From Alteromonadaceae bacterium M269 (lineage in GTDB: Bacteria; Pseudomonadota; Gammaproteobacteria; Enterobacterales; Alteromonadaceae): 64,000 nucleotides of DNA. The stretch spans positions 558,001 through 622,000 of the forward strand of contig SMNZ01000003.1 in assembly GCA_004353515.1 (NCBI GenBank), read 5' to 3'. Positions 34,080 to 44,089 of the stretch are shown here, in pieces. The number at the start of each line of letters is the position of its first letter. Within the stretch, counting starts at the first letter, position 1. The position numbers were made by a program, and so were the translations under genes. Under the pieces are notes generated by a model that was not told the DNA's origin, ran no database searches, and worked only from the letters and a program-made list of their open reading frames with translations.

Positions 34080-36215
34080 TTAGTCATTTAGCAAGGGGTG
34101 ATTTAGTTTTTTTATATCTACTTGTGGAAAGCTAACTTCAGTGAAAATAAGCGTATTTTTGTCGAGACTATAGGTAAATGGAGCAGCAGATTCTATTGTC
34201 CGTAAAGGAGTTCTCAATAAGGTTCTTACTTCCATATCTGCTAAAGACAAATACTGGATACGTTGATGGTCTGGGTAATCTTGTAAATAGTAAACACCGT
34301 CATCTGTTTTCAGCCAACTATGCTCTCCAGAGATAATACTGCGTTTAACGATGGGGGTGATGGCCGGAGGATTGGTGTTCATATCAGCGAGATAAAGAGC
34401 TTCATCGTCATCGGTGAACCAAAGTTGATTGTCTTTTGTATGGATAGCATGGCCGCCACCGCCGTCTATCAACATATTGATATGCCCCGATGCAACGTCA
34501 ATTGAATAGAAACCGCTGTTACTATCATTACCTGTTTGAGATACTTTCGTTGCTTGGACGATAATCGATTCGTCGCCTTGCACCCATGTAGGCATATCGA
34601 TATTAATGAAATCGTCTGTCTTAACTTCTTTTATCACTTTGGTTGCCACATCGACTATTTTTATCGAAGACTTATTCGAAGCCGTATGCTTAATCAAAAA
34701 GGCTATTTTGTTCCCGTTGTGAGACCAACGAGGATAAAAAATATTGCTTTTTAGATTGGTCACTTGAATACGGTTTTCGCCATTCCAGTCTGATACCCAT
34801 ACTTCCTTGTTGCCAGACTCGTTTGATATATAAGTAACCTGTTTACTCTGTCCGTTGTAGTCTGGCGAGTTATGAGTATATTCAGATTGAATCAGAGGAA
34901 AGGGCACAGAAACATTGTCTGGAGCCAAGTTTAAGCTAGCAATAAATTGATTGAGTTGCCAATCGTGAAAGACAACTTCAGAGGTATCTCCCACAAAAGA
35001 TGGGTAACTAAACCCACGGATGCCTAAGTCAGTAATAGACTTTGTTTCAACATCAACTATAAAACCATTTCTGACATCATTAATTTGTGCGCTATAGATG
35101 ATCTTATTCTGCGTCGGGTGCCAAGCCATTCCTATGATGTCTCTTTGTCCCACAGTGATTTGTTCGCTCTCACCGGACGCTCTATCAACAATAAATATGT
35201 CTTCCTCGTATTGTTGCACTCTGCGAGTTAATGCATAACGTTTTCCATTAGGTGAAAACACGAGATCTCTATCGGAATATTGGCAATCAATGGAACAAGA
35301 GTACCTGACTGGCTTAGTATCCTGTTTGGTAAGATCAAGCAGGTATATTCCTGGTGATGCATTAACGGAATCAAAGCTATTGAATGCTAGAGTTTTGCCA
35401 TCTCTTGATATGCTGAGCGCAGCATTTACGTCTCCTCGGCACGCCGCTAAGCTTTTCTGTGATTTAGTCTGTATGTCGTACTCAATAATGTCACAGCGGT
35501 CATCATTCCATGATTTCTGTACAAAATAGAGTGTATCGCCAGAATTCCCCCATACGGGCCTTGATTCTTTGTCTGAGTTAAAAGTCAGCTGAACTGGAGC
35601 TAGGTCAGGTTGCCGAAGATCTTTCATATATAAGTCGGGGTTCTCGTGTATTTTTCTCCAAAAGTACACAAGGAAATTTCCATCTGGTGAAACTGCGGCA
35701 TATACCTCTCGCCCGGGTGAAGAAGTCAGCGATTCCACTTCCATCGGTTTTGGGGTTGATTGAGTTGTGAGTAGGTAGATAAAGCTAAAAACAACTATGC
35801 TTAAGGTCACCAGCTTCCAACTTAGAATGCCTTCATCGAATACCGCTCTTTTGCTAGCTGAGCTTATTTGAGTAGCGCTAGCCTCTTCCGACTCTATCAG
35901 TGTGGGTTCTTGGACCAGCCGATAACCACTCTTACGAACAGTTTGAATATATTCTTGTTCTTCTTGGTGTAATTTCTGGCGAATATTCCAAATCGCATTG
36001 GTGAGCGCTTTTTCGCCGACGTAATTATTTCCCTGCCAAATATGCTCAATTAATTCTTCGCGACTCACTAAGTTTGGATATTGTTTAACTAAATAATAAA
36101 GAACTTCGATGCATTTGGGCTGTAGTAACTCACACGTACCGTCCACTGAAAGCAAACTATGCTCGAGTGTATTGACAGTATATTTTCCTATTTTAAATGA
36201 AACGTTGCCTTGCAT
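34080..36215 (-). CDS. CadC-like membrane winged-helix regulator with PD40 propeller
   Basis: 711 residues. Residues about 5-105 are an OmpR/CadC-type winged helix (LLQPKCIEVLYYLVKQYPNL, VSREELIEHIWQ, IWNIRQKLHQ, IQTVRKSGYRLV). A single membrane helix follows near residue 135 (WKLVTLSIVVFSFIYLL). The periplasmic part from about 160 contains repeated TolB/PD40 blades (SPDGNFLVYFWR, SRDGKTLAFNSFD, SPNGKRYALTR, SHNGNKIAFLIK). Such proteins act as one-component regulators that sense envelope signals and bind DNA while membrane-bound. It is divergent from the TonB receptor at 36565, so it probably controls that gene and the S9 peptidase after it (inference). Confidence 0.85.
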   Translation of the reverse strand: MQGNVSFKIGKYTVNTLEHSLLSVDGTCELLQPKCIEVLYYLVKQYPNLVSREELIEHIWQGNNYVGEKALTNAIWNIRQKLHQEEQEYIQTVRKSGYRLVQEPTLIESEEASATQISSASKRAVFDEGILSWKLVTLSIVVFSFIYLLTTQSTPKPMEVESLTSSPGREVYAAVSPDGNFLVYFWRKIHENPDLYMKDLRQPDLAPVQLTFNSDKESRPVWGNSGDTLYFVQKSWNDDRCDIIEYDIQTKSQKSLAACRGDVNAALSISRDGKTLAFNSFDSVNASPGIYLLDLTKQDTKPVRYSCSIDCQYSDRDLVFSPNGKRYALTRRVQQYEEDIFIVDRASGESEQITVGQRDIIGMAWHPTQNKIIYSAQINDVRNGFIVDVETKSITDLGIRGFSYPSFVGDTSEVVFHDWQLNQFIASLNLAPDNVSVPFPLIQSEYTHNSPDYNGQSKQVTYISNESGNKEVWVSDWNGENRIQVTNLKSNIFYPRWSHNGNKIAFLIKHTASNKSSIKIVDVATKVIKEVKTDDFINIDMPTWVQGDESIIVQATKVSQTGNDSNSGFYSIDVASGHINMLIDGGGGHAIHTKDNQLWFTDDDEALYLADMNTNPPAITPIVKRSIISGEHSWLKTDDGVYYLQDYPDHQRIQYLSLADMEVRTLLRTPLRTIESAAPFTYSLDKNTLIFTEVSFPQVDIKKLNHPLLND

Positions 36216-36564
36216 AATTTTTATTAAAACCAGTAACCACGAGGCCTAGAGGCGAAATAGAGATTAAAAAGATATTAAAAGGTTAAAGAAACGATTTGTC
36301 TAGCTTTTGTAATTCGCCGCTTTTTCTTATAACAAAGTAGAGCACACAAAAATCAATATTTTTAAAACATAAAGTGCTGAATAAATTAAGTCAATTACCA
36401 AATGTTGACTTAATTGTAGCAGCGCATATTGGGGGATATAGGCCTTTATTGTATGAATTTATGTCGTCTCAAACCTATTTTAGGCTACGCGGCTATTAGA
36501 ACGAATTTTGTACGGTGAAAGCACATTATCTCCCACAATAATAATTAAAAATCGGGGAGTACAA
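36216..36564. promoter_or_regulatory. Divergent intergenic region, CadC-like regulator / TonB receptor
   Basis: 349 bases, AT-rich, no gene. TTGACT at 36405-36410 could be a -35 element for the receptor, but a good -10 is not seen. The receptor ATG at 36565 has GGGGAG at 36554-36559. The region should contain binding sites of the divergent regulator; no clear repeat was identified by eye. Confidence 0.4.
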
Positions 36565-39531
36565 ATGAAACATGAGTTATCCATTGTTGCAGCAAGTGTT
36601 GCCCTTGTTTGTAGCTTGAGTAGCGCAAATGCGCAAGAGCAAACGGCTAGTGCACAATCTGCTGAATCAGACATTGAAAAAATCAGAATTACGGGAAGTC
36701 GTATAAAGCGAGCTGATTTCTCTACACCACAACCCGTCGTTAGTTTTAATCGGGAAGACATTGAAAATGTTGGAACTGGTGATATTACCGATGCACTCCT
36801 TGAGATCCCTGCCATTATCGGTGGTGTGACCGCGGAAAATGCGACCACTAATGTTCAAAATAATGGCTTAACCACTGCTGATTTGCGAGGACTTGGAGAT
36901 AACAGAACCTTGGTTTTGATTGATGGCCGCCGAGCGGTATCAAGCAGTGCTAATGGTAACCGTGTTGATTTAGGATCTTTACCCGCAGGTTTTATTGATA
37001 GCGTTGAGGTATTAACGGGCGGTACATCCGCTGTTTATGGTTCGGACGCTGTTGCTGGTGTTGTTAATATTATCACCGAGTCGAACAAGGAAGGATTTGA
37101 ATTAGATATTCTTGGTGACCGCAGTAACTCCCTTAGCGACTCGAGCCAAACAATAGATTTCAGTTGGGGGGGTAAATTTAACGATGACAAAGGCTACTTA
37201 TTTGGTGCTATTAACTTAAATACCAGAACACCAAGGCGTGTTTCCGAAATCCCGAGAACCCAGATTCAAGCTGATTACCAATATGATGATGGCATTAACA
37301 CCTTTGTCAATAGCCTAGGTAACAGAATCCCTTTTAGTGAAATTGAAGATTTATCGACCTTTGATTTTGGTAACTTGAGTAACGATATCCCTGGGGGGCG
37401 TTTTGAAGGTAACGACTTTTTCTTTAATGAGAATGGCCTGCAACGAGATTTTGTAACTGACCGTGACGGCTTTGATTTTCGTGCTGATGATTTCCTCCGT
37501 TCTCAACGCGATAGAGTTACTGCAGCGATAAAAGGCACCTACGAAATTGCAGAGAGCACAACAGCTTTCCTTACGGTTAACCATTCTTATACAACGACTT
37601 TGCAACAACGCGAGCCTGAAGGTGATGACTTCAACGATGTGCATTTATTGGTAACTGATTTAGAAACCTTTGAATCGATCAATTTCCCGATAGGAGCGAT
37701 TCCTATTGATAATCCATTTGCACCGCAAGAAATTGTAGACGAAGCGGGAAGTAGTATCAGTTTCGATAGACGTTTCAATGAAGTTGGGAATCAGATTACG
37801 GATAACGAGCGCAATGTTACTCGTGTTTATGCGGGACTTCAGGGCTCAGTATTCGATGACTGGGAATGGGAAACTGTTTTGTCTTATGGCCGCTTTAGGC
37901 AAGACCAGACGAGATTCAACGAGATCAACATTGTTAATCTCAGAGCAGGCTTAAATGCAGAGCAGCTTGATGATGGAACCATACAATGTGCCGATGCAGA
38001 CGATAGAGCAGCAGGATGTGTCCCAGTTAACTTGTTTGGTGTTAACTCCATAACACCAGAGGCAGCAGACTTTATTCGCGCTAACCTTAGCCAAGAAGCA
38101 ACGATAGAGCAGATTGATTTTCAGGCATTTATCACAGGCGACTTATTTGAACTTCCTGCAGGTTACGTAGGTTCTGCATTTGGTGTTGAGTTCAGACGTG
38201 ATAGTCAACAACTGACGCCAGATGAACTGAATCAACGAGGTGGTCACTCATCCATTACCGTGCCAGCTTTTGGTGGTGGTTATAATGTTGCGGAAGCCTT
38301 TGGTGAACTTAGCTTTCCTTTACTGTTTGACGCACCGGGGGCTTATAACTTGTCTCTCGATACATCTGCTCGTATAGCCAATTACAGCATAGATACTGTG
38401 GGCACGGTTTTAAGCTTTGGTGTTGGTGTTCAGTATGCACCGGTTGAAGAGCTGAATTTTAGGGTATCCTTCAACCGTGCGCAAAGAGCACCAGACTTGA
38501 CTGAATTGTTTTCGCCACCTCGGGGTGATTCGGATGGTTTTACTGATATTTGTGACGGTGTTGACTTAAATACAACCGGAGTCGTTGCGAACAATTGTCG
38601 TTCGGAACCGGGCGTGTTAGCAGCTATTCAGGAAAACGGTGTATTCGAAGAAGATAGCGGAAACCACCCATCTCCTAATGCGGGAAATATCAATTTGAGA
38701 GAGGAGGAGGCTGATACCTTGACTGTCGGTTTTGTATGGCAACCCGACTATGTGCCAGGACTTAGCTTTTCTGCAGATTACTACAGTATCGAGATTGAAG
38801 ATGCTATTGATGCATTCCGAAATGAGGACTTATTACGCTTCTGCTATGAAGATGATGTTAACTTCCGCAATGGCCAGAATTCATTCTGTAATGATATCTT
38901 CCGTAATCCCGATGATGGCCAACTTTCTGCTGTTATTCAGAGGCAGTTTAACCTTAACTCGACAGAAACCAGCGGTGTTGATTATCAGTTAACCTACGAT
39001 TTTGATTTGGAAAGCATTGGCGTTCCAGGCAGTTTCGAAGCACGTTATGTTCACTCTCACCTTATTAAGTTCGTCGATATCGTTGATGGTACTGAACCGG
39101 GCGAGATTATTATCAATAATCAAAAGGGGGAACTGGTTAATGAGCGTTTTGAAGACCGTGGCCGATTCACCTTTAGGTGGCGTTATGAAGATTGGCGTGT
39201 TTCATGGCGTACAACTTACTTTGGAAGCACCATAGATAGTTTTGATTTACTTGAAGACTTCCGTGAAGCGCAAGAAGAGTTTGGTGACGCAGCTGAAACA
39301 CCTGCCTTCTTATTCATTGACCGAGAGTTATTCCATAACCTGACAGTGAGTTATACAACAGATATTGGCAAAGTAAGGACGCGATTTAGCGCGGGTGTGA
39401 GAAACCTAACGGACAATGAAGGACCATTCCTCCCTACCGGAGACGGTGATGCTGGTACCTCTAGGAACTCTGCTAACGCCTTTGGGATAAGAGGTAGAAG
39501 CTTCTTTGCGCGTGTCAATATGCGCTTCTAA
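36565..39531 (+). CDS. TonB-dependent outer-membrane receptor
   Basis: About 988 residues from ATG 36565; the frame is open upstream to 36508, but the signal peptide MKHELSIVAASVALVCSLSSANA and the GGGGAG site fix the start. The plug domain (about 35-160) begins IRITGSRIKRADFSTPQPVV and has DLRGLGDNRTLVLIDGRR and SVEVLTGGTSAVYGSDAVAGVVNI. The barrel ends with FGIRGRSFFARVNMRF, terminal Phe included. This subtype is common in marine gammaproteobacteria that take up peptides or other large nutrients. A secreted S9 peptidase gene follows after 82 bases and a CadC-like regulator is divergent, suggesting a peptide-use module. The ligand is not known. Confidence 0.9.
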   Translation: MKHELSIVAASVALVCSLSSANAQEQTASAQSAESDIEKIRITGSRIKRADFSTPQPVVSFNREDIENVGTGDITDALLEIPAIIGGVTAENATTNVQNNGLTTADLRGLGDNRTLVLIDGRRAVSSSANGNRVDLGSLPAGFIDSVEVLTGGTSAVYGSDAVAGVVNIITESNKEGFELDILGDRSNSLSDSSQTIDFSWGGKFNDDKGYLFGAINLNTRTPRRVSEIPRTQIQADYQYDDGINTFVNSLGNRIPFSEIEDLSTFDFGNLSNDIPGGRFEGNDFFFNENGLQRDFVTDRDGFDFRADDFLRSQRDRVTAAIKGTYEIAESTTAFLTVNHSYTTTLQQREPEGDDFNDVHLLVTDLETFESINFPIGAIPIDNPFAPQEIVDEAGSSISFDRRFNEVGNQITDNERNVTRVYAGLQGSVFDDWEWETVLSYGRFRQDQTRFNEINIVNLRAGLNAEQLDDGTIQCADADDRAAGCVPVNLFGVNSITPEAADFIRANLSQEATIEQIDFQAFITGDLFELPAGYVGSAFGVEFRRDSQQLTPDELNQRGGHSSITVPAFGGGYNVAEAFGELSFPLLFDAPGAYNLSLDTSARIANYSIDTVGTVLSFGVGVQYAPVEELNFRVSFNRAQRAPDLTELFSPPRGDSDGFTDICDGVDLNTTGVVANNCRSEPGVLAAIQENGVFEEDSGNHPSPNAGNINLREEEADTLTVGFVWQPDYVPGLSFSADYYSIEIEDAIDAFRNEDLLRFCYEDDVNFRNGQNSFCNDIFRNPDDGQLSAVIQRQFNLNSTETSGVDYQLTYDFDLESIGVPGSFEARYVHSHLIKFVDIVDGTEPGEIIINNQKGELVNERFEDRGRFTFRWRYEDWRVSWRTTYFGSTIDSFDLLEDFREAQEEFGDAAETPAFLFIDRELFHNLTVSYTTDIGKVRTRFSAGVRNLTDNEGPFLPTGDGDAGTSRNSANAFGIRGRSFFARVNMRF

Positions 39532-39613
39532 ATCTTGCGACATTACAATAACTTTGGTTGCTCGGTCTTCATCTCCTGGGGCTGAGCTTTTTTTTCTAAA
39601 TGAGTACTCAAGA

Positions 39614-41623
39614 ATGATACGACTTCCTTTCAGATATTTGGCTGTTGCTATTCTCCTGTGGCTTACATCTTATAGTGTTTATGCAAAGCCGCAGCCGATG
39701 ACACCTGTTGATCTACTGTCTTTAAATGCGGTGAGTAATCAAGATATCTCTCCTGATGGAACCCGGCTACTTTATCAACTTGGCGAAGTTGATTGGAAAG
39801 GTAATCGACGTATCAGCCATATCTGGAGAAAGAATCTAGTAACGGGAGTCACACGACAAATGACTTTTGGGCATGAGTCTGAAACAAACCCGAAGTGGTC
39901 GCCTCAAGGAGATAAGTGGATTTTCGTCACAAAGAGAAAAGGAGATGATCATAACCATATCTATTTAATGTATGAGGATGGTGGAGAAGCACAGAAAATA
40001 GCTAAACTAACGGGTTCTCCGAGAAACATTCGTTGGTCTAATGATGGCCAGTTTATCTATTTTTTAGCCGTTGCGGCTGATTCTAAGGAAGTTAAAAAAG
40101 CGCTGAAAAAGCACCGAGTCATTGAGTCCTTTGAAGACAAAAGTAAACAAAGGCAATTGTGGCGAATACATGTAAATACGAGAAAAACTGAAGCTCTCAC
40201 TTCGCCCTCATATTCAGTTGTGAGTTACTCGCTTATTGAACAGGACCAAAAAGTGATTTTTGCTAAGGGTCCAGGTGTTTTAATTGACGATAGGCACGCT
40301 GCGGATTTATGGGTTTTAGATATTAAAAAGGGAACAGAGAGACGGATCACTGAGAACAGCTATTATGAAAAGGATCCAACATTGTCGCCTGATGGTTTCT
40401 CTATGGCTTATACCTCAGCAGTGAATGGCGACGGAGAAAACTATTACAGTACGAATATCTTTTTGTTGAATAGAAAATCGGGTGAAACTGAGGTTATCAC
40501 GAGGGACTTTGATGGTGATGTTGAATCTTATGCTTGGTCCAACTCAGGAGATGAACTGTATTTTCTCGCTAATATCGGTGTCTCAAACCATCTATTTTCT
40601 TATGACATCGAGAATAAGGGAATAAGACAGCTGACAGAAGGGGAATGGACCATACGTAATTGGTCATATCACCCCAAAGCTAATATCCATTTGTTAAATA
40701 TCAGAAGTGCTACCAATCCAGGAGAAATATGGCAGCTTAAAGGTATGGATAATAAGCTGAATCAACTGACTGATATACACCCTGAATTAGTGAAAAAGTA
40801 CCAGTTGCCTAAACAAAGAGTGATTCGGTGGAAAAGCCATGATGGTTATGAAATTGAAGGGCTGCTGGTTTATCCATTGGGGTATAAAAAAGGCTCCTCT
40901 TTCCCATTGGTCACTCAAACTCATGGTGGACCGAGGTCGTCAGATCAATATGGTATTTGGAGCACCGGGAGTTACATGCCAGTATTGGCTGCTCATGGTT
41001 ACGGTGTGTTAAGAGTGAATCACAGAGGTGGTTCTGGCTATGGCGACAGCTTCTTGCGAGATATGGTTGGACAGTACTTCAGAAATGCTCATTTAGACGT
41101 ACTGAGTGGTATCGACTATCTTGTTGAAAAAGGGCTAGCAGATCCAGATAAATTAATAAAAATGGGGTGGAGTGCGGGTGGTCATATGACGAATAAACTC
41201 ATTACCACGACAAACCGCTTCAAGGTAGCATCAGTTGGCGCTGGGACTATAGATTGGACCTCTCATTATGGAGAAACTGATACGCGTTATAATCGCACTG
41301 ATTGGTTTGGCGGTAAGCCATGGCAGCAAGATGCGCCATTAGACGTCTACGATGAAAATTCTTCGTTGAAAGATTTGTGGAAGGTAAAAACACCGACGTT
41401 GATTTTTGTTGGTGAGAAAGATGTCCGAGTCCCGCCAGCACAGTCAAAAATGCTGTTTAGGGCGCTAAAGGATTTAGGGATAGAAACTGAGTTATATATT
41501 GCACCCGGGGAACCACACGGTTACAGGAAGCCAACTCATCGCTTATTTAAAATTAACAAAGAGCTTGAGTGGTTTGAAAAGTATGTTCATGGGAATACAT
41601 ACCGGTATCAAGAAGCCCCTTGA
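39614..41623 (+). CDS. Secreted S9 prolyl oligopeptidase family (acylaminoacyl-peptidase-like)
   Basis: About 669 residues from ATG 39614, where a Sec signal starts (MIRLPFRYLAVAILLWLTSYSVYA); the open frame extends upstream to 39506 without signal features. The N-terminal TolB-like propeller has NQDISPDGTRLLYQL and SPQGDKWIFVTKR. The C-terminal hydrolase has the nucleophile in GWSAGGH (Ser520), the acid in GEKDVRVPP and the His in PGEPHGY. It should hydrolyse short peptides in the periplasm. Close linkage to the TonB receptor suggests it processes what that receptor imports. It is convergent with the sigma54 regulator gene, 19 bases apart. Confidence 0.85.
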   Translation: MIRLPFRYLAVAILLWLTSYSVYAKPQPMTPVDLLSLNAVSNQDISPDGTRLLYQLGEVDWKGNRRISHIWRKNLVTGVTRQMTFGHESETNPKWSPQGDKWIFVTKRKGDDHNHIYLMYEDGGEAQKIAKLTGSPRNIRWSNDGQFIYFLAVAADSKEVKKALKKHRVIESFEDKSKQRQLWRIHVNTRKTEALTSPSYSVVSYSLIEQDQKVIFAKGPGVLIDDRHAADLWVLDIKKGTERRITENSYYEKDPTLSPDGFSMAYTSAVNGDGENYYSTNIFLLNRKSGETEVITRDFDGDVESYAWSNSGDELYFLANIGVSNHLFSYDIENKGIRQLTEGEWTIRNWSYHPKANIHLLNIRSATNPGEIWQLKGMDNKLNQLTDIHPELVKKYQLPKQRVIRWKSHDGYEIEGLLVYPLGYKKGSSFPLVTQTHGGPRSSDQYGIWSTGSYMPVLAAHGYGVLRVNHRGGSGYGDSFLRDMVGQYFRNAHLDVLSGIDYLVEKGLADPDKLIKMGWSAGGHMTNKLITTTNRFKVASVGAGTIDWTSHYGETDTRYNRTDWFGGKPWQQDAPLDVYDENSSLKDLWKVKTPTLIFVGEKDVRVPPAQSKMLFRALKDLGIETELYIAPGEPHGYRKPTHRLFKINKELEWFEKYVHGNTYRYQEAP

Positions 41624-41642
41624 AACTTGTCTAAAGGGAAGC

Positions 41643-42938
41643 TTACTTTTTAAGTTTTCTATAAAGCGTTCTTTCGCTGATACCTAGCATGTTTGCGACT
41701 TTTTCTTTGTTATTGTCATTTTCCCTAAGCAATTGGTTAATGTGATTCTTCTCCGTTTGCTGTAGTGAGCTAAAGCTGGTGCCTTGCTGTGTTGAAAATG
41801 CGATTTCTGCGGCAACTGCTTGATTCAGTGCTTCAGGCGTTAATTCTTGTTGCTGCTCAAACAAACAGGCTCGTTCAAGAATATTTCGTAGCTCTCTGAT
41901 GTTACCTTCATAGTTATATTGCTTAAGCCACTTTTCGGCAGCTTTCGATAACCTAAGTTTTCTATTAATTCTGGAAAGTATGGATTGAGCGAGTAGCGGG
42001 ATGTCTTCTATTCTCTCGTTTAAATTTGGGAGGTAAATCGGAAAAACATTAATCCTGAAGAACAGATCTTTACGAAATTGACCTTGTTCAACCATTTGCC
42101 TCAGGTTTTTGTGGGTTGCGCAAATAAGCCTGAAGTCGGCGACTTTTTGTTGTTCACTGCCTACAGGACGAAAGGTGCCTGACTCGATAAGACGCAAGAG
42201 CTTCACCTGCAGCGACATGGGTATATCACCGACTTCATCCAGAAACAAAGTGCCTTGTCTCGCGCTTTCGACTAACCCACTTCTGTTATAACTAGCACCT
42301 GTAAATGCACCTTTAACATGGCCGAATAGCTCACTTTCAAATAATGTTTCCGATAGTCCGGAACATTCCACAATAACAAAAGGTTTATCCTTTCTATCAC
42401 TGGCGTCGTGTAGGGCCTGTGCTGCCAGCTCTTTACCCGTTCCTGATTCACCAAGGAGAAGAACACTGGCAGAACTGGGGGCGACCCGGTTTATCATGTC
42501 GATCATATGGGTAAAAGCAGGGCTAGTGCCAACCATCTGAGATTCGCTGGTTTGAGCGCTAGCGTGAGAGACAGTTTTTAGTAGCTCCACGAAATAGATG
42601 AGGTTACCTTTAGCATCATTGATTGGTAATAACTCGACATCGACATATTCTTTTCCTCGTGGAGTATTGTGGATATGTAAAACTCTTTCTCTATTGCCAC
42701 TCTGTAAGCTTGCACTTAGTGGACAGCTCTCACCGCATTCATCACAAGGTCGTTTGTATCCGTGCGAAACTTCGTAACAATGAGAACCCTTATCTCTATC
42801 GATATGTCCAAAAGTTGCTCGATATTGTTCATTCGCTGCCATGATTTCGTAGCTAGGCGAAACAAGTATGGCTGGGCAGTCGTAGCCATTTAATAAATGC
42901 GCAGCCTCGATAGGAACATCAGGGTGTATTATCTGCAT
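41643..42938 (-). CDS. fisR: Sigma54 activator, FisR-like persulfide sensor
   Basis: 431 residues. The N-terminal PAS-type domain carries Cys54, Cys65 and Cys72 (plus Cys68) in [21 protein letters not shown]; the 11/7 spacing of the three matches Cys53/64/71 of the sulfane-sulfur sensor FisR of Cupriavidus. The AAA+ sigma54-interaction domain follows, with GESGTGKE (Walker A), GAFTGA (sigma54 contact loop) and [10 protein letters not shown] (Walker B). A Fis-type HTH ends the protein ([19 protein letters not shown]). FisR activates persulfide dioxygenase and SQR genes when sulfane sulfur modifies the Cys. Those genes lie directly divergent, with a sigma54 promoter between, so the assignment is strong. 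Confidence 0.88.
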   Translation of the reverse strand: MQIIHPDVPIEAAHLLNGYDCPAILVSPSYEIMAANEQYRATFGHIDRDKGSHCYEVSHGYKRPCDECGESCPLSASLQSGNRERVLHIHNTPRGKEYVDVELLPINDAKGNLIYFVELLKTVSHASAQTSESQMVGTSPAFTHMIDMINRVAPSSASVLLLGESGTGKELAAQALHDASDRKDKPFVIVECSGLSETLFESELFGHVKGAFTGASYNRSGLVESARQGTLFLDEVGDIPMSLQVKLLRLIESGTFRPVGSEQQKVADFRLICATHKNLRQMVEQGQFRKDLFFRINVFPIYLPNLNERIEDIPLLAQSILSRINRKLRLSKAAEKWLKQYNYEGNIRELRNILERACLFEQQQELTPEALNQAVAAEIAFSTQQGTSFSSLQQTEKNHINQLLRENDNNKEKVANMLGISERTLYRKLKK

Positions 42939-43034
42939 TTGTCATTCCTGTCGTTTGTTAATGTCATACGTGTCATTTATTTATTATTTCATAATGATAT
43001 TTGATATTTCAATAGGTTATATGTGGTGGTTAAA

Positions 43035-43058
43035 TTAACTCTAAATACAAAGAGTTAA
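43035..43058. promoter_or_regulatory. Inverted repeat, likely activator (FisR) binding site
   Basis: TTAACTCT (43035-43042), an 8-base spacer, and AGAGTTAA (43051-43058): a perfect 8-base-pair inverted repeat lying between fisR and the sigma54 promoter at 43086, centred about 68 bases upstream of the expected start site. A half-site AAGAGTTGG recurs at 43081-43089. Symmetry and place suit a dimeric Fis-type HTH. That FisR binds here is inference. Confidence 0.55.
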
Positions 43059-43085
43059 CAGATGCTTTCTGAGTAATGTAAAGAG

Positions 43086-43102
43086 TTGGTTTGCTACTTG
43101 CT
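43086..43102 (+). promoter_or_regulatory. Sigma54 promoter of the persulfide/sulfide oxidation genes
   Basis: TTGGTTTGCTACTTGCT keeps the essential GG (-24, 43088-43089) and GC (-12, 43100-43101) at the correct spacing, with the flanking TT and TTGC of the consensus. Transcription should start near 43113, leaving a short leader before the ATG at 43143. This also argues against the longer frame open from 43086. Confidence 0.75.
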
Positions 43103-43142
43103 CTTACTAGGCAACGATTTTAGTTTGTCTGGAGAAGAGTTG

Positions 43143-44042
43143 ATGGCTTCTACTTTGCCTTTTGACGTTGACCTTTCAATAAAACCAAATGTTGAGGTTT
43201 TTTTTGAACCTCGCTCATGCACTTTGTCCTATTTGGTTATTGATCCTAATTCGAATGCCTGTGCCGTAATAGACTCCGCCGCTGATATGGACTATGCAGC
43301 AGGGCGAATCACCTATGAATCTGCAGATAAGATAATTGAAAAAATAAAGCATCGCTCGCTTTCGCTAGAGTGGATCATAGAAACTCATGTGCATGCGGAT
43401 CACCTATCTGCAGCGCCCTACATTCAATCCCAAATAGGTGGAAAAATTGCCATTAGTCGCGAGATAGCCAAAGTTCAGGGCGTTTTTGCAGATGTCTTCA
43501 ATGAAGATAAAAATTTCCAGAGGCAAGGTGAGCAATTCGACTATTTGTTTGAACATGGTGAAACTTACTACATTGGTTCAATGAAAGCTCTGGCTATTTT
43601 AACACCTGGACATACGCCAGCTTGCATGACTCATGTTGTGGGTGATGCTGCGTTTGTTGGCGATACCTTATTCATGCCTGACAGTGGTACAGCAAGAGCA
43701 GATTTCCCTGGAGGTGATGCAAAAACACTCTACGCCTCTATCCAAAGCATTCTTTCCTTGCCCAATGAGATGAGATTGTTCACTTGTCATGACTATCAAC
43801 CAGGTGGAAGAGAGCTTCAATACCAGAGCTCTGTTGCTGAGCAAAAACAGCAGAATATCCACCTGAAGGATGATGTGTCAGAGGCTCGTTATGTTGAATT
43901 GAGAAAGAGCCGGGACGCAACATTGAATATGCCTAATCTGATTATCCCTAGTATTCAAGTGAATATGCGAGCTGGTCACTTACCCAAAAAGTCCGAAGAG
44001 AATGATACTGCTTACCTAAAAGTCCCTATTAACAGGCTCTAA
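43143..44042 (+). CDS. Persulfide dioxygenase (ETHE1-like metallo-beta-lactamase fold)
   Basis: 299 residues from ATG 43143 (GGAGAAGAG upstream). The metal motif is THVHADHLSAA (His82, His84, Asp86, His87), followed by LTPGHTPACMTHVVGD and FVGDTLFMPDSGTARADFPGGD, then FTCHDYQPGG. This pattern belongs to the mononuclear-iron ETHE1/PDO/Blh branch of MBL-fold proteins, which oxidise glutathione persulfide to sulfite and glutathione. The C-terminal PNLIIPSIQVNMRAGHLP segment is typical of the bacterial group often linked with DUF442 proteins. It is the first gene downstream of the sigma54 promoter and lies 47 bases before the SQR gene, so sulfite made here could be exported by the TauE/SafE protein further on. 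Confidence 0.87.
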   Translation: MASTLPFDVDLSIKPNVEVFFEPRSCTLSYLVIDPNSNACAVIDSAADMDYAAGRITYESADKIIEKIKHRSLSLEWIIETHVHADHLSAAPYIQSQIGGKIAISREIAKVQGVFADVFNEDKNFQRQGEQFDYLFEHGETYYIGSMKALAILTPGHTPACMTHVVGDAAFVGDTLFMPDSGTARADFPGGDAKTLYASIQSILSLPNEMRLFTCHDYQPGGRELQYQSSVAEQKQQNIHLKDDVSEARYVELRKSRDATLNMPNLIIPSIQVNMRAGHLPKKSEENDTAYLKVPINRL

Positions 44043-44089
44043 CACCAGCACCTATTTGTAGCAGCCGTATTTAACGAAAAGAGAGTTTT

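Noticed and set aside
43086-43142. Longer start for persulfide dioxygenase
   Set aside because: The open frame upstream covers the sigma54 promoter. ATG 43143 has a good ribosome site and gives the family N-terminus.
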